Assembly (NCBI GenBank): GCA_030706635.1
Contig: JAUZOD010000001.1
Coordinates: 62,001-126,000 of the forward strand
Reading direction: 5' to 3'
Source of the DNA: Bacteroidota bacterium
Lineage (GTDB): Bacteria; Bacteroidota; Bacteroidia; Chitinophagales; Chitinophagaceae
DNA length: 64,000 nt
Under the pieces are notes generated by a model. The model was not told the origin of the DNA and did not search any database. It worked only from the letters and a program-made list of their open reading frames with translations. A program made the translations under genes and the position numbers. How positions within the stretch are numbered: position 1 is the stretch's first letter; every line of letters begins with the position of its first letter. Positions 54,489 through 63,287 of this stretch are shown here, piece after piece.

Positions 54489-54980
54489 TTATTGCTTATC
54501 GTAGAATAATTTTACTTCCAGAACTTCCCCGATAATCAGGTTTTCGTCTTTCCTCAGCAGCACAAGCTTTCCGTTTTCCAGGCTCCATCTGTCCGTTATT
54601 CTGTAATCTTCTTTGCCATTGTCCAGCGTTGAAAATAAGGCTGTGATTTCTGTTAACATTTTCTGATCATCAGACCATTTGATGGTGATTCGCTTTTTCC
54701 TGCCCGAGCTGGTCGTTGTCTGAAATGGTTTTCCGTCGAATGTAACGATCTCGTTTGTTGTAACATCGCCATTGCCTGCCGATGTTGTTTTTTCAATGGC
54801 AATTTCGTCCCCCTTCTGCGTCACTTTCATTTGGGTGGGCGAAACATCGGAATATAAATTTCCGGATATACTCTGCTGGTCTTCGAATACCCAGGTGCCG
54901 GAAAAGTCTGTTGGCTGGGCGCAGGACGTCATGCTGAATAAAACGATACCCGCAATCAAAGCCGGCTTTTTCATGTTCAT
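54489..54980 (-). CDS. secreted lipocalin-like hypothetical protein
   Basis: A 163-residue exported protein with a signal ending VLFSMTSCAQ (a lipobox-like Cys). The body is nearly all short beta-strands (FSGTWVFEDQQS, TQMKVTQKGDEIAIEK, RITIKWSDDQKMLTEITA, YRITDRWSLENGKLVLL), typical of a small beta-barrel of lipocalin-like proteins in Bacteroidota. No specific family or ligand is assigned. It overlaps the stop of the GNAT gene by 4 bases, so it is translated together with it. Confidence 0.75.
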   Translation of the reverse strand: MNMKKPALIAGIVLFSMTSCAQPTDFSGTWVFEDQQSISGNLYSDVSPTQMKVTQKGDEIAIEKTTSAGNGDVTTNEIVTFDGKPFQTTTSSGRKKRITIKWSDDQKMLTEITALFSTLDNGKEDYRITDRWSLENGKLVLLRKDENLIIGEVLEVKLFYDKQ

Positions 54981-55672
54981 GATATTTTCGTAACAGGTTT
55001 TTTGATTGCATACGCAATCATCCCCCGCCTAGTCGCAAATCCTAATTTATGATAAAGTTTAGTGGCATTTTCATTTTCTTCCCGTACATGAAGAAATGGA
55101 ATACCGGATCCGGCGATAATCCGGCTGATCTGTTCCGCAATCAGCATACCCGCATAGCCTTTTCCCAGATGATCCGGATGGGTGCATACGGCGCTGATCT
55201 CGGTATAGGGCTTTGGCTGCAGGCGCTGCCCTGCCATGGATACCAGCCGGGACCCGCTGAAAATCCCCCTGTAGTTGCCAAATCTTATCGTTCCGGAAAG
55301 AAATGGTCCCGGGTTGGTCATTTTTGTCAAAGCAAGCATCTGCGGTATATGCTCTTCCTGCAAGACAACAAATTCCTGGCCTGTTCCTGCCGGCGGCACG
55401 GGTTTGTCATAGACCATCTGCAAAATTTTCATCCTGTCAATCACTCTCCATTCGTACGGGATTTCAATTTCACCCGGGATAAATAAAATGAAGAAGCTTT
55501 CCGCCGGACTGATCCGGTAAAGGTTGTTCAGATCGTGGCGCGAATTTTCCCTAAGGCCTGCAAACGGGTCTATATCTATCGAAAAATATTTCGATTGATC
55601 ATCCCCGTTAGAGAAATCAGCATTCCCCGAAATCAGGGCGTTATAAATGGGATTATCAAGCAGCTGTTCCAT
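54977..55672 (-). CDS. GNAT family N-acetyltransferase (FR47-like)
   Basis: Start ATG 55672 (231 residues); a GTG start at 55693 is also possible. The N-terminal half is a less conserved domain, and the second half is a GNAT fold: VSMAGQRLQPKPYTEISAV, the acetyl-CoA motif A HPDHLGKGYAGMLIAEQI, and PFLHVREENENATKLYHKLG. It transfers an acetyl group from acetyl-CoA to an unknown amine in the cytoplasm. It lies between the SelA-like PLP gene (22 bases upstream) and the lipocalin-like gene (4-base overlap), which makes a three-gene unit. Confidence 0.85.
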   Translation of the reverse strand: MEQLLDNPIYNALISGNADFSNGDDQSKYFSIDIDPFAGLRENSRHDLNNLYRISPAESFFILFIPGEIEIPYEWRVIDRMKILQMVYDKPVPPAGTGQEFVVLQEEHIPQMLALTKMTNPGPFLSGTIRFGNYRGIFSGSRLVSMAGQRLQPKPYTEISAVCTHPDHLGKGYAGMLIAEQISRIIAGSGIPFLHVREENENATKLYHKLGFATRRGMIAYAIKKPVTKIS

Positions 55673-55694
55673 TTCGCTGTATTTCACGCACACA

Positions 55695-56915
55695 TCAAGC
55701 CATCTTATGCAAAATTTCTTTTAACCGGCGGGCTACAATGTCCACCTGTTCGGGTCTTAACAAGACCACCCCGACACTCAGCATCTTCTCAGCCCCGTCA
55801 TGCGCCATATTGGCTACAATGCTGGGCGTTCCGTTTTTGAGCGCAGCAAGCACATCTTCCGGCTCTACCTTTACCTTTTGCTGATCCCAGCTTACGCGCA
55901 GACAGGGAAAGGCATTCGCTGGCCCCGGATCCGTGTAGGTCTCTCCTTTTACACCGGGGATGGTTTCTATCCTGGATTTTATGCGACTGATCCGGTCAAG
56001 CCAGTCCTGCCATTCTTTTTTATGATCACGCTCGAGGTACGACTTTAACGCCGCGTACATGCCAAACATTTCTTCCTTGTTCACTTTGCAGGGCCTGCCG
56101 ATAGGGGCTTCATGGGGACTGTGATTCAGTTTGGCAGCTTCGATCAGGTCTTTCCGTCCAAACAACAAGCCTGCACTCTGCGGTCCGCGAATCATCTTGC
56201 CGCCTGAAAAGGTGATGAGATCAAATCCCATCTTCTGAAATCTGAAAAGATTTTCTACCGGCGGTACATCAGCAGCCGCATCAATAAAAGCGGGTATCTG
56301 ATGGCGTTTTGCGATCGCTAAAAACTCCTCGTGGGGTACGCTTGAGCTCCCTGCTGCATTGAAGAATAAGGCCATCACGGTATTCGCATTAAAGGCCTGC
56401 TCCATTTCCGCAGGGCCTTCTACTTCTATGATCTTCGCGCCGGTAGTGCTGACCGCCTGATCAAACAGGTAGCGGTGGCTTTTTTGCATGATTACTTCCG
56501 GCCGCGGACCCGGAAGATTCGGCAGTTGCTTGATTTTGGCCGCATCTGTTCCGGTTATGGCGGCAGCCGTTCCCAGCAGTATTGCGCAGGAGGCTCCCGA
56601 GGTAACCATCGCAGCTTCACACTGCAGCATCTCCGCCATCTTTGCGCCCACTTTATCCTGCAATTCATACATATTGGCAAAATCATGCGCGGTGGAATTG
56701 ATGGCCTCCAATACCTCCGGCATCATCAGTGAACCGGATAAAAACGTCATCGTAACGCCCGCATTGATAATGGGGGTAACGCCCAGTTCTTTGAAAAAAT
56801 CCCGCTTAGGGGCCGGCGGTTCAGCAGCGGCCGATCCTGAAGGGAGCATCCCTCCCAGAACGCCTCCTGTCAGGGGTAATAAAGTCAGCCCTTTAAAAAT
56901 GTCTCTGCGTTTCAT
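55695..56915 (-). CDS. SelA-like PLP-dependent enzyme with a Tat-type signal peptide
   Basis: A 406-residue fold-type I PLP enzyme of the SelA / D-glucosaminate-6-phosphate ammonia-lyase group. The N-terminus MKRRDIFKGLTLLPL is Tat-like (twin Arg, then a long uncharged stretch ending at SGSAAAEPP). The PLP-binding Lys is in ITFSGGKMIRGPQSAGLLFG, with an Asp in PAFIDAAADVPPV before it and glycines in MVTSGASCAILLG. Other parts of the SelA fold, such as LGVTPIINAGVTMTFLSGSL, are present. Predicted to be exported after folding with its cofactor, which is unusual for this enzyme class. The reaction is unknown; beta-elimination on an amino-sugar is one idea. Confidence 0.8.
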   Translation of the reverse strand: MKRRDIFKGLTLLPLTGGVLGGMLPSGSAAAEPPAPKRDFFKELGVTPIINAGVTMTFLSGSLMMPEVLEAINSTAHDFANMYELQDKVGAKMAEMLQCEAAMVTSGASCAILLGTAAAITGTDAAKIKQLPNLPGPRPEVIMQKSHRYLFDQAVSTTGAKIIEVEGPAEMEQAFNANTVMALFFNAAGSSSVPHEEFLAIAKRHQIPAFIDAAADVPPVENLFRFQKMGFDLITFSGGKMIRGPQSAGLLFGRKDLIEAAKLNHSPHEAPIGRPCKVNKEEMFGMYAALKSYLERDHKKEWQDWLDRISRIKSRIETIPGVKGETYTDPGPANAFPCLRVSWDQQKVKVEPEDVLAALKNGTPSIVANMAHDGAEKMLSVGVVLLRPEQVDIVARRLKEILHKMA

Positions 56916-57051
56916 TTCAATTTATTTAATGATTATTGAAGATTATAAATCAGGATACCGAGGTCCGGAATTTCGATCGTCATTATTCAACAAGACAGCC
57001 ATCACGGCAATGAGCATCAGCACTTCGAATTTAGTTTTCTTTAGGACGCGC

Positions 57052-58179
57052 CTACCGGGCCGAAGGGAATGATTCCCGCGTCTTCTCGATGGTGTCGAGC
57101 AACCCATCTTTATAAGTATCGAGACCGAGCTCCCAGAACATGATTCCGCCAAGCTTATGCCGGATAACGTATTCGGTTTTCAGTTTTATGGAGCGCTTGT
57201 CGTCGTAAGTGGCAAACAGGCTGTCTTTCTTATTGTAAGCATAAGGCGCTTTTGCAGTGTTATCCCAATAGGTTATATAGCCTGCTTTGGGACTCAGGCG
57301 TTTGGGAAACTCTTTGTAAGCGATGCCATGCTTAAAGTTCCCGGGCTGATACAATCCATGATTCTTATCGGGAACATTCCCCCATACCCTGGCATAAAAA
57401 GCCGCACCGATGATGATCTTCGCCGGATCCACACCGATGCCGACCAGATACTGAACCGCATGATCCGTGGATTCTTTCTGATGCGGGGTGGAATACAGTG
57501 CCGTATGATGACCCGTTTCCTTCGCGTATCCGTTGATCAGATCGTAGGTCATGAGGTTTACGTAGTTTACCTCGGGCATTACAGCTGCCCAATCCACCGA
57601 TCCCTCCAGATAAGTAGTGAATCCGCCGGCAGCAAAACTGATCTCAGCCGTTTTTCCCAGTACCGCCCTTAGCTGCCTGACCAGGTCAGTAAAGTTCGCC
57701 TTGTCTTCCGGAGATGTTTTATGAACGGGGTTCTTATCGATGTCATTGTCCAGCCGGATGGTAGGATATTCCCAGTCCAGATCGATGCCATCCGTGTGGA
57801 AATAGTCGCTAACCTCTTTAACAGACTCCGCAAATTCCTTTCTTCCTTTGGAAGTTGAAAACCCATCAGAACAGTTTTCACAACCTCCCCATCCACCCAT
57901 TGACAATATCACCTTAAGATCCGGTTGTTTTTCTTTCAGGGAAACCATCTTCCGGATGATGGCGCTGTCCCTTGCGTGCGCTATTTTATAGCGGTGACCA
58001 TCCAGATGTCCAAAACAATAGATCAAATGGGATATTCCGCCGACATCTATGCTGTCCAACTGGGAAATACCGCCGCTGTAATAAGCAATTACCTGAATGT
58101 TTGCTGATGGCTGGGCAGCCAGACTCCCCACAAAAAGCCAGCTGAAGATCAGCGAGCGTGTTACGTGATGAATATACAT
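57052..58179 (-). CDS. glycoside hydrolase family 18 chitinase-like protein
   Basis: A 375-residue secreted enzyme (signal ends GSLAAQPSA). It has the GH18 SxGG-type strand KVILSMGGWGGCEN and the catalytic DxxDxDxE motif as DGIDLDWEYPT (Asp130, Asp133, Asp135 and acid Glu137). Later motifs VNLMTYDLINGYAKETGHHT (Met-Tyr pair), GAAFYARVWG and GIMFWELGLDTYKDGL are normal for the family, including the insertion domain of subfamily A chitinases. It should be an active chitinase/endo-acetylglucosaminidase. It is divergent from the T9SS protein at 58478. Confidence 0.93.
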   Translation of the reverse strand: MYIHHVTRSLIFSWLFVGSLAAQPSANIQVIAYYSGGISQLDSIDVGGISHLIYCFGHLDGHRYKIAHARDSAIIRKMVSLKEKQPDLKVILSMGGWGGCENCSDGFSTSKGRKEFAESVKEVSDYFHTDGIDLDWEYPTIRLDNDIDKNPVHKTSPEDKANFTDLVRQLRAVLGKTAEISFAAGGFTTYLEGSVDWAAVMPEVNYVNLMTYDLINGYAKETGHHTALYSTPHQKESTDHAVQYLVGIGVDPAKIIIGAAFYARVWGNVPDKNHGLYQPGNFKHGIAYKEFPKRLSPKAGYITYWDNTAKAPYAYNKKDSLFATYDDKRSIKLKTEYVIRHKLGGIMFWELGLDTYKDGLLDTIEKTRESFPSAR

Positions 58180-58477
58180 TTCAAACGTTTTATAATTCCG
58201 GCATATTATTTTCCACGATCACCGGCGGCAAAGACAGTCAAAATAAGCATTTTTCTGTTAACCTGATCAGAATCTGAACTATGCCATAAAACTGAAATGC
58301 GCCCAATTGATTTCCGCTGGCTTTCACGCGCTCTTAAGGATTCTTTATAAGGAGTGTATAAGATATCTCTAAATTTTCCGGAATTCCGGTATACCGGTAC
58401 GCATTTTGACACTGAGAAATTGCGATCTCCCAAAATTGAAAACAAGCGGGATATTGTTTCCACTTCAGTTTAGATAA
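58180..58477. promoter_or_regulatory. divergent intergenic region with stacked palindromes
   Basis: The gap of about 298 bases between the divergent chitinase and T9SS genes holds CCGGAATTCCGG overlapping CCGGTATACCGG at 58378-58397, two palindromes that share CCGG. It is placed where a regulator could serve both genes, about 80 bases before the plus-strand start. I see no clear TAnnTTTG box and no gene. Confidence 0.3.
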
Positions 58478-61420
58478 ATGATAATGAAACACCCCGGTGG
58501 CGTGGAACATTTTCCCCGCGTGGAACGTCTCCTTCGCTGCATGCTTTTCTCTTTCTTTCTGATGATCTTAGGCAGTGCGCCTCTGTATGCCCAAAACACA
58601 GCGGGCAACCTGGTTGTTCCTGTTGTTTTCCATATCATCAGTCAGAACCCCGCCGCCACCACTGACCAGCAGATCATGGATGCGGTAGCCGATCTCAATA
58701 ACGCATTTGCGCATACCGGCCCCTACACTGCCGGGACTGCCGGAGTCAATACCGGAATTCGTTTCTGTCTGGCGAAAATTGATCCTGAAGGAGGTAATAC
58801 AACCGGCATCACCAGAACCCAATCGGTTTTGGGTGATTTCGACAGCGATCTGGAAAATGACAAGTTAAAAAACCTGGTGTCCTGGAATACGCGTGAATAT
58901 TGCAATATCTGGTGTGTGGACGGCGTTAAAAATGAATACCTGACCAAATTTTCCTGTGGAACCTGGTCAAGACGACATGATATCGGCTCGGGAACCTTTG
59001 ATTCCAGCGCAGATTACCGGGATGGCATTGTTACGAAAGAATTTGGTTCTTCGCTGGCTTCCCTGATGGGTTCATACCTTGGCCTCAAATATACCTTCAC
59101 ACAGGGCTGCACCAACAATAATTGCCATACGGATGGAGATGGTGTTTGCGATACGCCTCCTGCTTCGGGTCCTGCCTCATCCTGCACTGCGGCTCAAAAT
59201 TCCTGCAGCAGCGATACGCTCAGCGGATTCACCCACGACATGCCTGACCTGACTGCAAATTTCATGAGCTTAAGTGGTGACTGCGCCAGTTCCTTCACAG
59301 CCGGACAGGCCGCTAAAATGCGCAGCAACCTGAATGCTGCCAGAAATGCTTTGGTATCCGGGAATAAATGCAACGCCCCATGCGCCGAAAATATAATTGC
59401 CGGCTTCACCCGGGATAACTGGTTACCAAAAACAGGCGACCCGATTAATTTCAAAGCTGTGTCTACCGGCGGAACCAACTATCAATGGAGTGTAAATGGC
59501 GTGGTGGTTGGCAGCAACAGCCCGACCTATTCCATGCCTTCCGCCCCTCCCGGAAAAACCAAGGTCTCTTTAAAAGTTTACAATGCAAACGCCAGTTGCT
59601 ATGCCAGCTACTCAGATTTTATTATTGCAAACTGCGGCGTGATGGCCAGGTTTTATCCGGACGTCCGCCAGATTGCATCAAAGGAATCTATAATGGAGGA
59701 TAGCATTTTGTTTACGAACCGTTCTGTGAATGCAACATCATATCATTGGTGGATGAGCAATGACAAGGGAATGTCCCCACAAATAGTCAGTACAGCATTC
59801 AATTTAAATTATAAATTCAAAGTGCCGGGATCTTACGCTGTATGGCTGATCGCCACAAATGGTTCCTGCAGCGATACAACAGAGAAGTTTAGTTTCCCGG
59901 TATATGACCCGACGGTTGACGGTACGGTTAGTTTAAATAATGTGCAATGCTACCAGCAGACCAAAATTAACGCAACCATAAGCATTTGCAATTACGGTTA
60001 TGCGCCTGTGCCAACCGGCACACCGGTTTCATTTTATGACGCAGACCCGCGAAATGGAAATGCCCACAAATTGTCTACTGTTTTTTACACAAAAGCTCCG
60101 ATTGCGGGAAGATGCTGCAATTCCTTTACTACCACAATCAACGTCAATGAACCAGGCCTTAATCAGTTATACGCGGTCTTCAATGATAATGGTAACAGCA
60201 TTCCCCTAACGCTGCCCAATACAAAACTTCCGGAAGCGAATTATGCCAATAATGTCGATTCGCAAGCTAATTTTCAATTTCATGTTACTGTCTTTCCTGA
60301 CAGTGCAACCCTGCAACCGGGTGACAGCCTGCAATTAAGCGCAGAAGCCAGCAACGGATTGGTATCCTCTTATGTCTGGAGCAGCAGCCAGGATCTGAAT
60401 TGCACTCAATGCGCCAATCCTTATTTTATTGCCGAGTATAAAGTCTATGACATCACAAAAAAACTGGTTGCAACCAGTTCCAACGCCTGCACTGACAGTT
60501 CCTTTACCGTTTTGCATATACCGTCTGCGGACGACTACCAGATCAGCATAGATAGCCTGGACTGTGCCGGCGCGGATAGCCTGCATGCAAGCTTTACTAT
60601 TTGCAATAATTTTATCAGGGGCCGCATTCCACTGGGATTAACCGTATCTTTTTATGATGCGGATCCAACAGAAGCAACTGCGCATCTGCTGGGTCCGGTG
60701 TTTTCAACTCCTACAGCAAACGCTGCCCGATGCGCCTCATACGAAGGTTTTTTTAAGCGTTCCGGCACGGGTAAAGTATTTGCAGCCGTAAATGATAACG
60801 CGGGCGGCAGCACGGGTTCTGCCGATAGCGTCTTCCAGGAAGCCCGGTTCGATAATAACAAGGATACCCTTTCGATAACCCCTTTCACGGTAACGATTAG
60901 TCCTTCCGACACCACCGTGTCCCGCCTGACCAGCTTCACGCTGAATCCGCAAATCAGTGGTGGTCAGCCCCGCAGCTTTAAATGGGAGCCCCTTCAATAT
61001 TTATCATGTTCCGACTGTTCCAGTCCGGTAGTCACTCCGGCTGCCACTACACAATACCAGTTAACTGTTCAGAATGCCTATGCATGCGCAGCGACCGGAA
61101 CAGCAAACATTAAAACCTTTTCGGGGGGCAGGGTAAATATCCCTAACGGGTTTACACCCAATAATGATGGCCGCAACGATGTGTTTTATATTCTCGGCAG
61201 TGAGGATGTTAAAATGCTAAAAGATTTTTCGATATTTAACCGGTGGGGACAGAAAGTATTTCAGGTTACCAATGCAGAAGCCAATGATCCCCAATTTGGC
61301 TGGAACGGGCTTTTGAACGGAAAGCCGGCCGATACCGGTACTTATGTGTATTTTGTAACGATAGCGTTTACCGACGGCAGCACGCAACTGTTTAAAGGAA
61401 CTGTTGTGCTGATACGGTGA
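58478..61420 (+). CDS. T9SS-secreted multidomain protein with inactivated M43 peptidase domain
   Basis: A 980-residue cargo of the type IX secretion system. A signal peptide ends near residue 39. Residues ~45-295 form an M43 (pappalysin-like) domain with NNNCHTDGDGVCDTPP and Cys pairs, but the zinc motif HExxHxxGxxH reads SLMGSYLGLKY (residues 195-205), so all three His and the Glu are lost; the Met-turn Met263 remains. Residues ~305-390 and ~395-475 are PKD-like domains, ~480-890 further repeats (VSFYDADP twice), then a CHU_C-type C-terminal domain (VNIPNGFTPNNDGRNDVFY onward), the T9SS type B sorting signal. It is likely a binding or adhesion protein rather than a protease. The GH110 gene follows directly. 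Confidence 0.9.
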   Translation: MIMKHPGGVEHFPRVERLLRCMLFSFFLMILGSAPLYAQNTAGNLVVPVVFHIISQNPAATTDQQIMDAVADLNNAFAHTGPYTAGTAGVNTGIRFCLAKIDPEGGNTTGITRTQSVLGDFDSDLENDKLKNLVSWNTREYCNIWCVDGVKNEYLTKFSCGTWSRRHDIGSGTFDSSADYRDGIVTKEFGSSLASLMGSYLGLKYTFTQGCTNNNCHTDGDGVCDTPPASGPASSCTAAQNSCSSDTLSGFTHDMPDLTANFMSLSGDCASSFTAGQAAKMRSNLNAARNALVSGNKCNAPCAENIIAGFTRDNWLPKTGDPINFKAVSTGGTNYQWSVNGVVVGSNSPTYSMPSAPPGKTKVSLKVYNANASCYASYSDFIIANCGVMARFYPDVRQIASKESIMEDSILFTNRSVNATSYHWWMSNDKGMSPQIVSTAFNLNYKFKVPGSYAVWLIATNGSCSDTTEKFSFPVYDPTVDGTVSLNNVQCYQQTKINATISICNYGYAPVPTGTPVSFYDADPRNGNAHKLSTVFYTKAPIAGRCCNSFTTTINVNEPGLNQLYAVFNDNGNSIPLTLPNTKLPEANYANNVDSQANFQFHVTVFPDSATLQPGDSLQLSAEASNGLVSSYVWSSSQDLNCTQCANPYFIAEYKVYDITKKLVATSSNACTDSSFTVLHIPSADDYQISIDSLDCAGADSLHASFTICNNFIRGRIPLGLTVSFYDADPTEATAHLLGPVFSTPTANAARCASYEGFFKRSGTGKVFAAVNDNAGGSTGSADSVFQEARFDNNKDTLSITPFTVTISPSDTTVSRLTSFTLNPQISGGQPRSFKWEPLQYLSCSDCSSPVVTPAATTQYQLTVQNAYACAATGTANIKTFSGGRVNIPNGFTPNNDGRNDVFYILGSEDVKMLKDFSIFNRWGQKVFQVTNAEANDPQFGWNGLLNGKPADTGTYVYFVTIAFTDGSTQLFKGTVVLIR

Positions 61421-61512
61421 GAATTAATCATTTCATGGCTTCAAAAGCAACCGATCTACCGAATATGGGATTCATACAAAGAATATTTGCTGATCATAAA
61501 AGCAGCAGAGCC

Positions 61513-63276
61513 ATGAAACGCATGATCTGTTCCATGGCCCTGCTGGGGATTTTCCAGCTGAATGGACAAACCATTGACGTCACCCGCTTTGGCGTACATC
61601 CGAACAGTTTTGCTGATGCCATGCAGGGAGTAAAAAGGGCGATAGCTGCCTGCAGGCATAAACCGGGCGCAGTATTGGTATTTCCTGCCGGGAGATATGA
61701 TTTCTGGCCGGCGAAGGCAGCACAACGGGAATATTATATATCCAATACGTCCTCTGAGGAAGAATGCCCGTCCAAAACGAAAACAATCGGTTTGTTGTTC
61801 GAGCAAATAAAACGACTTACGGTTGAAGGAAATGGATCCCTGTTCGTATTTCACGGCAAGATGATTACCTGGGCCCTGGATCACTGTGAAGATATCCGCC
61901 TGCAAAATATATCAATAGATTTCGAGCGCCCCACGATGTCTGAAATGACTCTAAAAATAGTGGAAAAGGACTCCCTGATAGCCGCCATACATCCTGATTC
62001 AAAATTCACTATCATCAATAACAAATTGATGTGGTATGGGGAAGGATGGACATTGCATCACTATCATGCGATTCTGGTAAATCCTGTAACAGGAGTCGAA
62101 AAATACAGCACATGGGAACCCTTTCTGAATAGTAAGGCAGAGGTTATCGGACCGAATATGGTTGTATTCAGAGGAGATTTTTCAAAATTTGAGGGTGCTC
62201 CCGGAGCGGTACTTACCATACGGGATCCCATCCGGGATGAGGTTGGCGCATTTATCAATCATTCCCGGAACATATCTTTAAAGAATATAAACATGCATTA
62301 TATGCATGGGCTGGGCATTGTAGCCCAGTTTTCGAAAAATCTTTTTTATGATTCGGTAAATATCGCTCCTGCCGAGAAAAGCGGGCGCGTCATTGCCTCT
62401 TTTGCAGATGGCATGCATTTCTCCGGTTGCAGAGGGTATATCCGGATTGAAAACTGCCTGTTGAAAGGCTTTCATGACGACCCGATTAACGTGCATGGGA
62501 CCCACTTACAAATAACAAGAATCCTTTCCCCTACATCGCTGCTCATCCGGTTCATGCACCCGCAAACTTATGGCATCCGGGCTTTTTTTAAAAGGGATTC
62601 CATCGCGTTTGTTCATTCGCAGACATTACAGATCTATCACTATGCCCGCATCGCCCGCGCGAAACTGATTTCGGAAAGGGAGATGCTGGTTGATTTAACC
62701 AGCCCCATACCGGCCGGCGTAAGCATCGGGGATTGTTTGGAAAATATCACCTGGACGCCCTCGGTGATCATCCGCCATTGCCGCTTTGAAGGCACGCCTA
62801 CCCGGGGATTACTGGTAACAACGCGCAGGCCGGTCCTGATAGAAGACAATGTTTTCTTCAGAACAGGCATGCAGGCCATTTTGATTGCCGATGATGCGTC
62901 CAGCTGGTATGAATCCGGTGAGGTGGAAAACGTGATCATCCGGAATAATACATTTCAGGAATGTGGATACAATGCGGTTCCGAATAATTATATCATCGCC
63001 ATTATGCCTGAAAATCATCAGCTGATCCCGGGTTATATGGTGCATAAAAATATCTTAATTGAAAACAACACATTCAGGATTTACGATTATCCCCTGCTTA
63101 CTGCCCGCAGCACGGGAGGACTGATCTTTAAAAATAATAAAGTTCTGCGGTCAACTTTTATGAAGACTCAGGAAAACCGGGAGGCACAGATCAGCCTGAC
63201 AGCTTGCAGCGACGTGAAGATAAGTGGCAACCAGGGAGATATTCTGGTTGATAGCAGCGGCACAGGAACGAAGTGA
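61513..63276 (+). CDS. GH110-family alpha-1,3-galactosidase-like secreted parallel beta-helix
   Basis: Start ATG 61513 gives 587 residues with a signal peptide (LLGIFQLNGQ). A GTG start at 61417, overlapping the previous stop, is possible but adds 32 residues without a function. The right-handed beta-helix begins VTRFGVHPNSFADA and VFPAGRYDFWPAKAA. The GH110 acid-residue segments read SFADGMHFSGCRG and GFHDDPINVHGTHLQ. The family removes terminal alpha-1,3-linked galactose, for example from blood-group-B-like glycans or carrageenan-like polymers. A different helix-fold glycosidase is not ruled out. It follows the T9SS protein and converges with a sulfatase. Confidence 0.82.
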   Translation: MKRMICSMALLGIFQLNGQTIDVTRFGVHPNSFADAMQGVKRAIAACRHKPGAVLVFPAGRYDFWPAKAAQREYYISNTSSEEECPSKTKTIGLLFEQIKRLTVEGNGSLFVFHGKMITWALDHCEDIRLQNISIDFERPTMSEMTLKIVEKDSLIAAIHPDSKFTIINNKLMWYGEGWTLHHYHAILVNPVTGVEKYSTWEPFLNSKAEVIGPNMVVFRGDFSKFEGAPGAVLTIRDPIRDEVGAFINHSRNISLKNINMHYMHGLGIVAQFSKNLFYDSVNIAPAEKSGRVIASFADGMHFSGCRGYIRIENCLLKGFHDDPINVHGTHLQITRILSPTSLLIRFMHPQTYGIRAFFKRDSIAFVHSQTLQIYHYARIARAKLISEREMLVDLTSPIPAGVSIGDCLENITWTPSVIIRHCRFEGTPTRGLLVTTRRPVLIEDNVFFRTGMQAILIADDASSWYESGEVENVIIRNNTFQECGYNAVPNNYIIAIMPENHQLIPGYMVHKNILIENNTFRIYDYPLLTARSTGGLIFKNNKVLRSTFMKTQENREAQISLTACSDVKISGNQGDILVDSSGTGTK

Positions 63277-63287
63277 CCAACGGGCAT

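Noticed and set aside
56943-57152. A 69-codon minus-strand frame with a hydrophobic stretch at the 3' end of the chitinase gene
   Set aside because: Half of it overlaps the real GH18 end in another frame, and the hydrophobic part has no start of its own with support.
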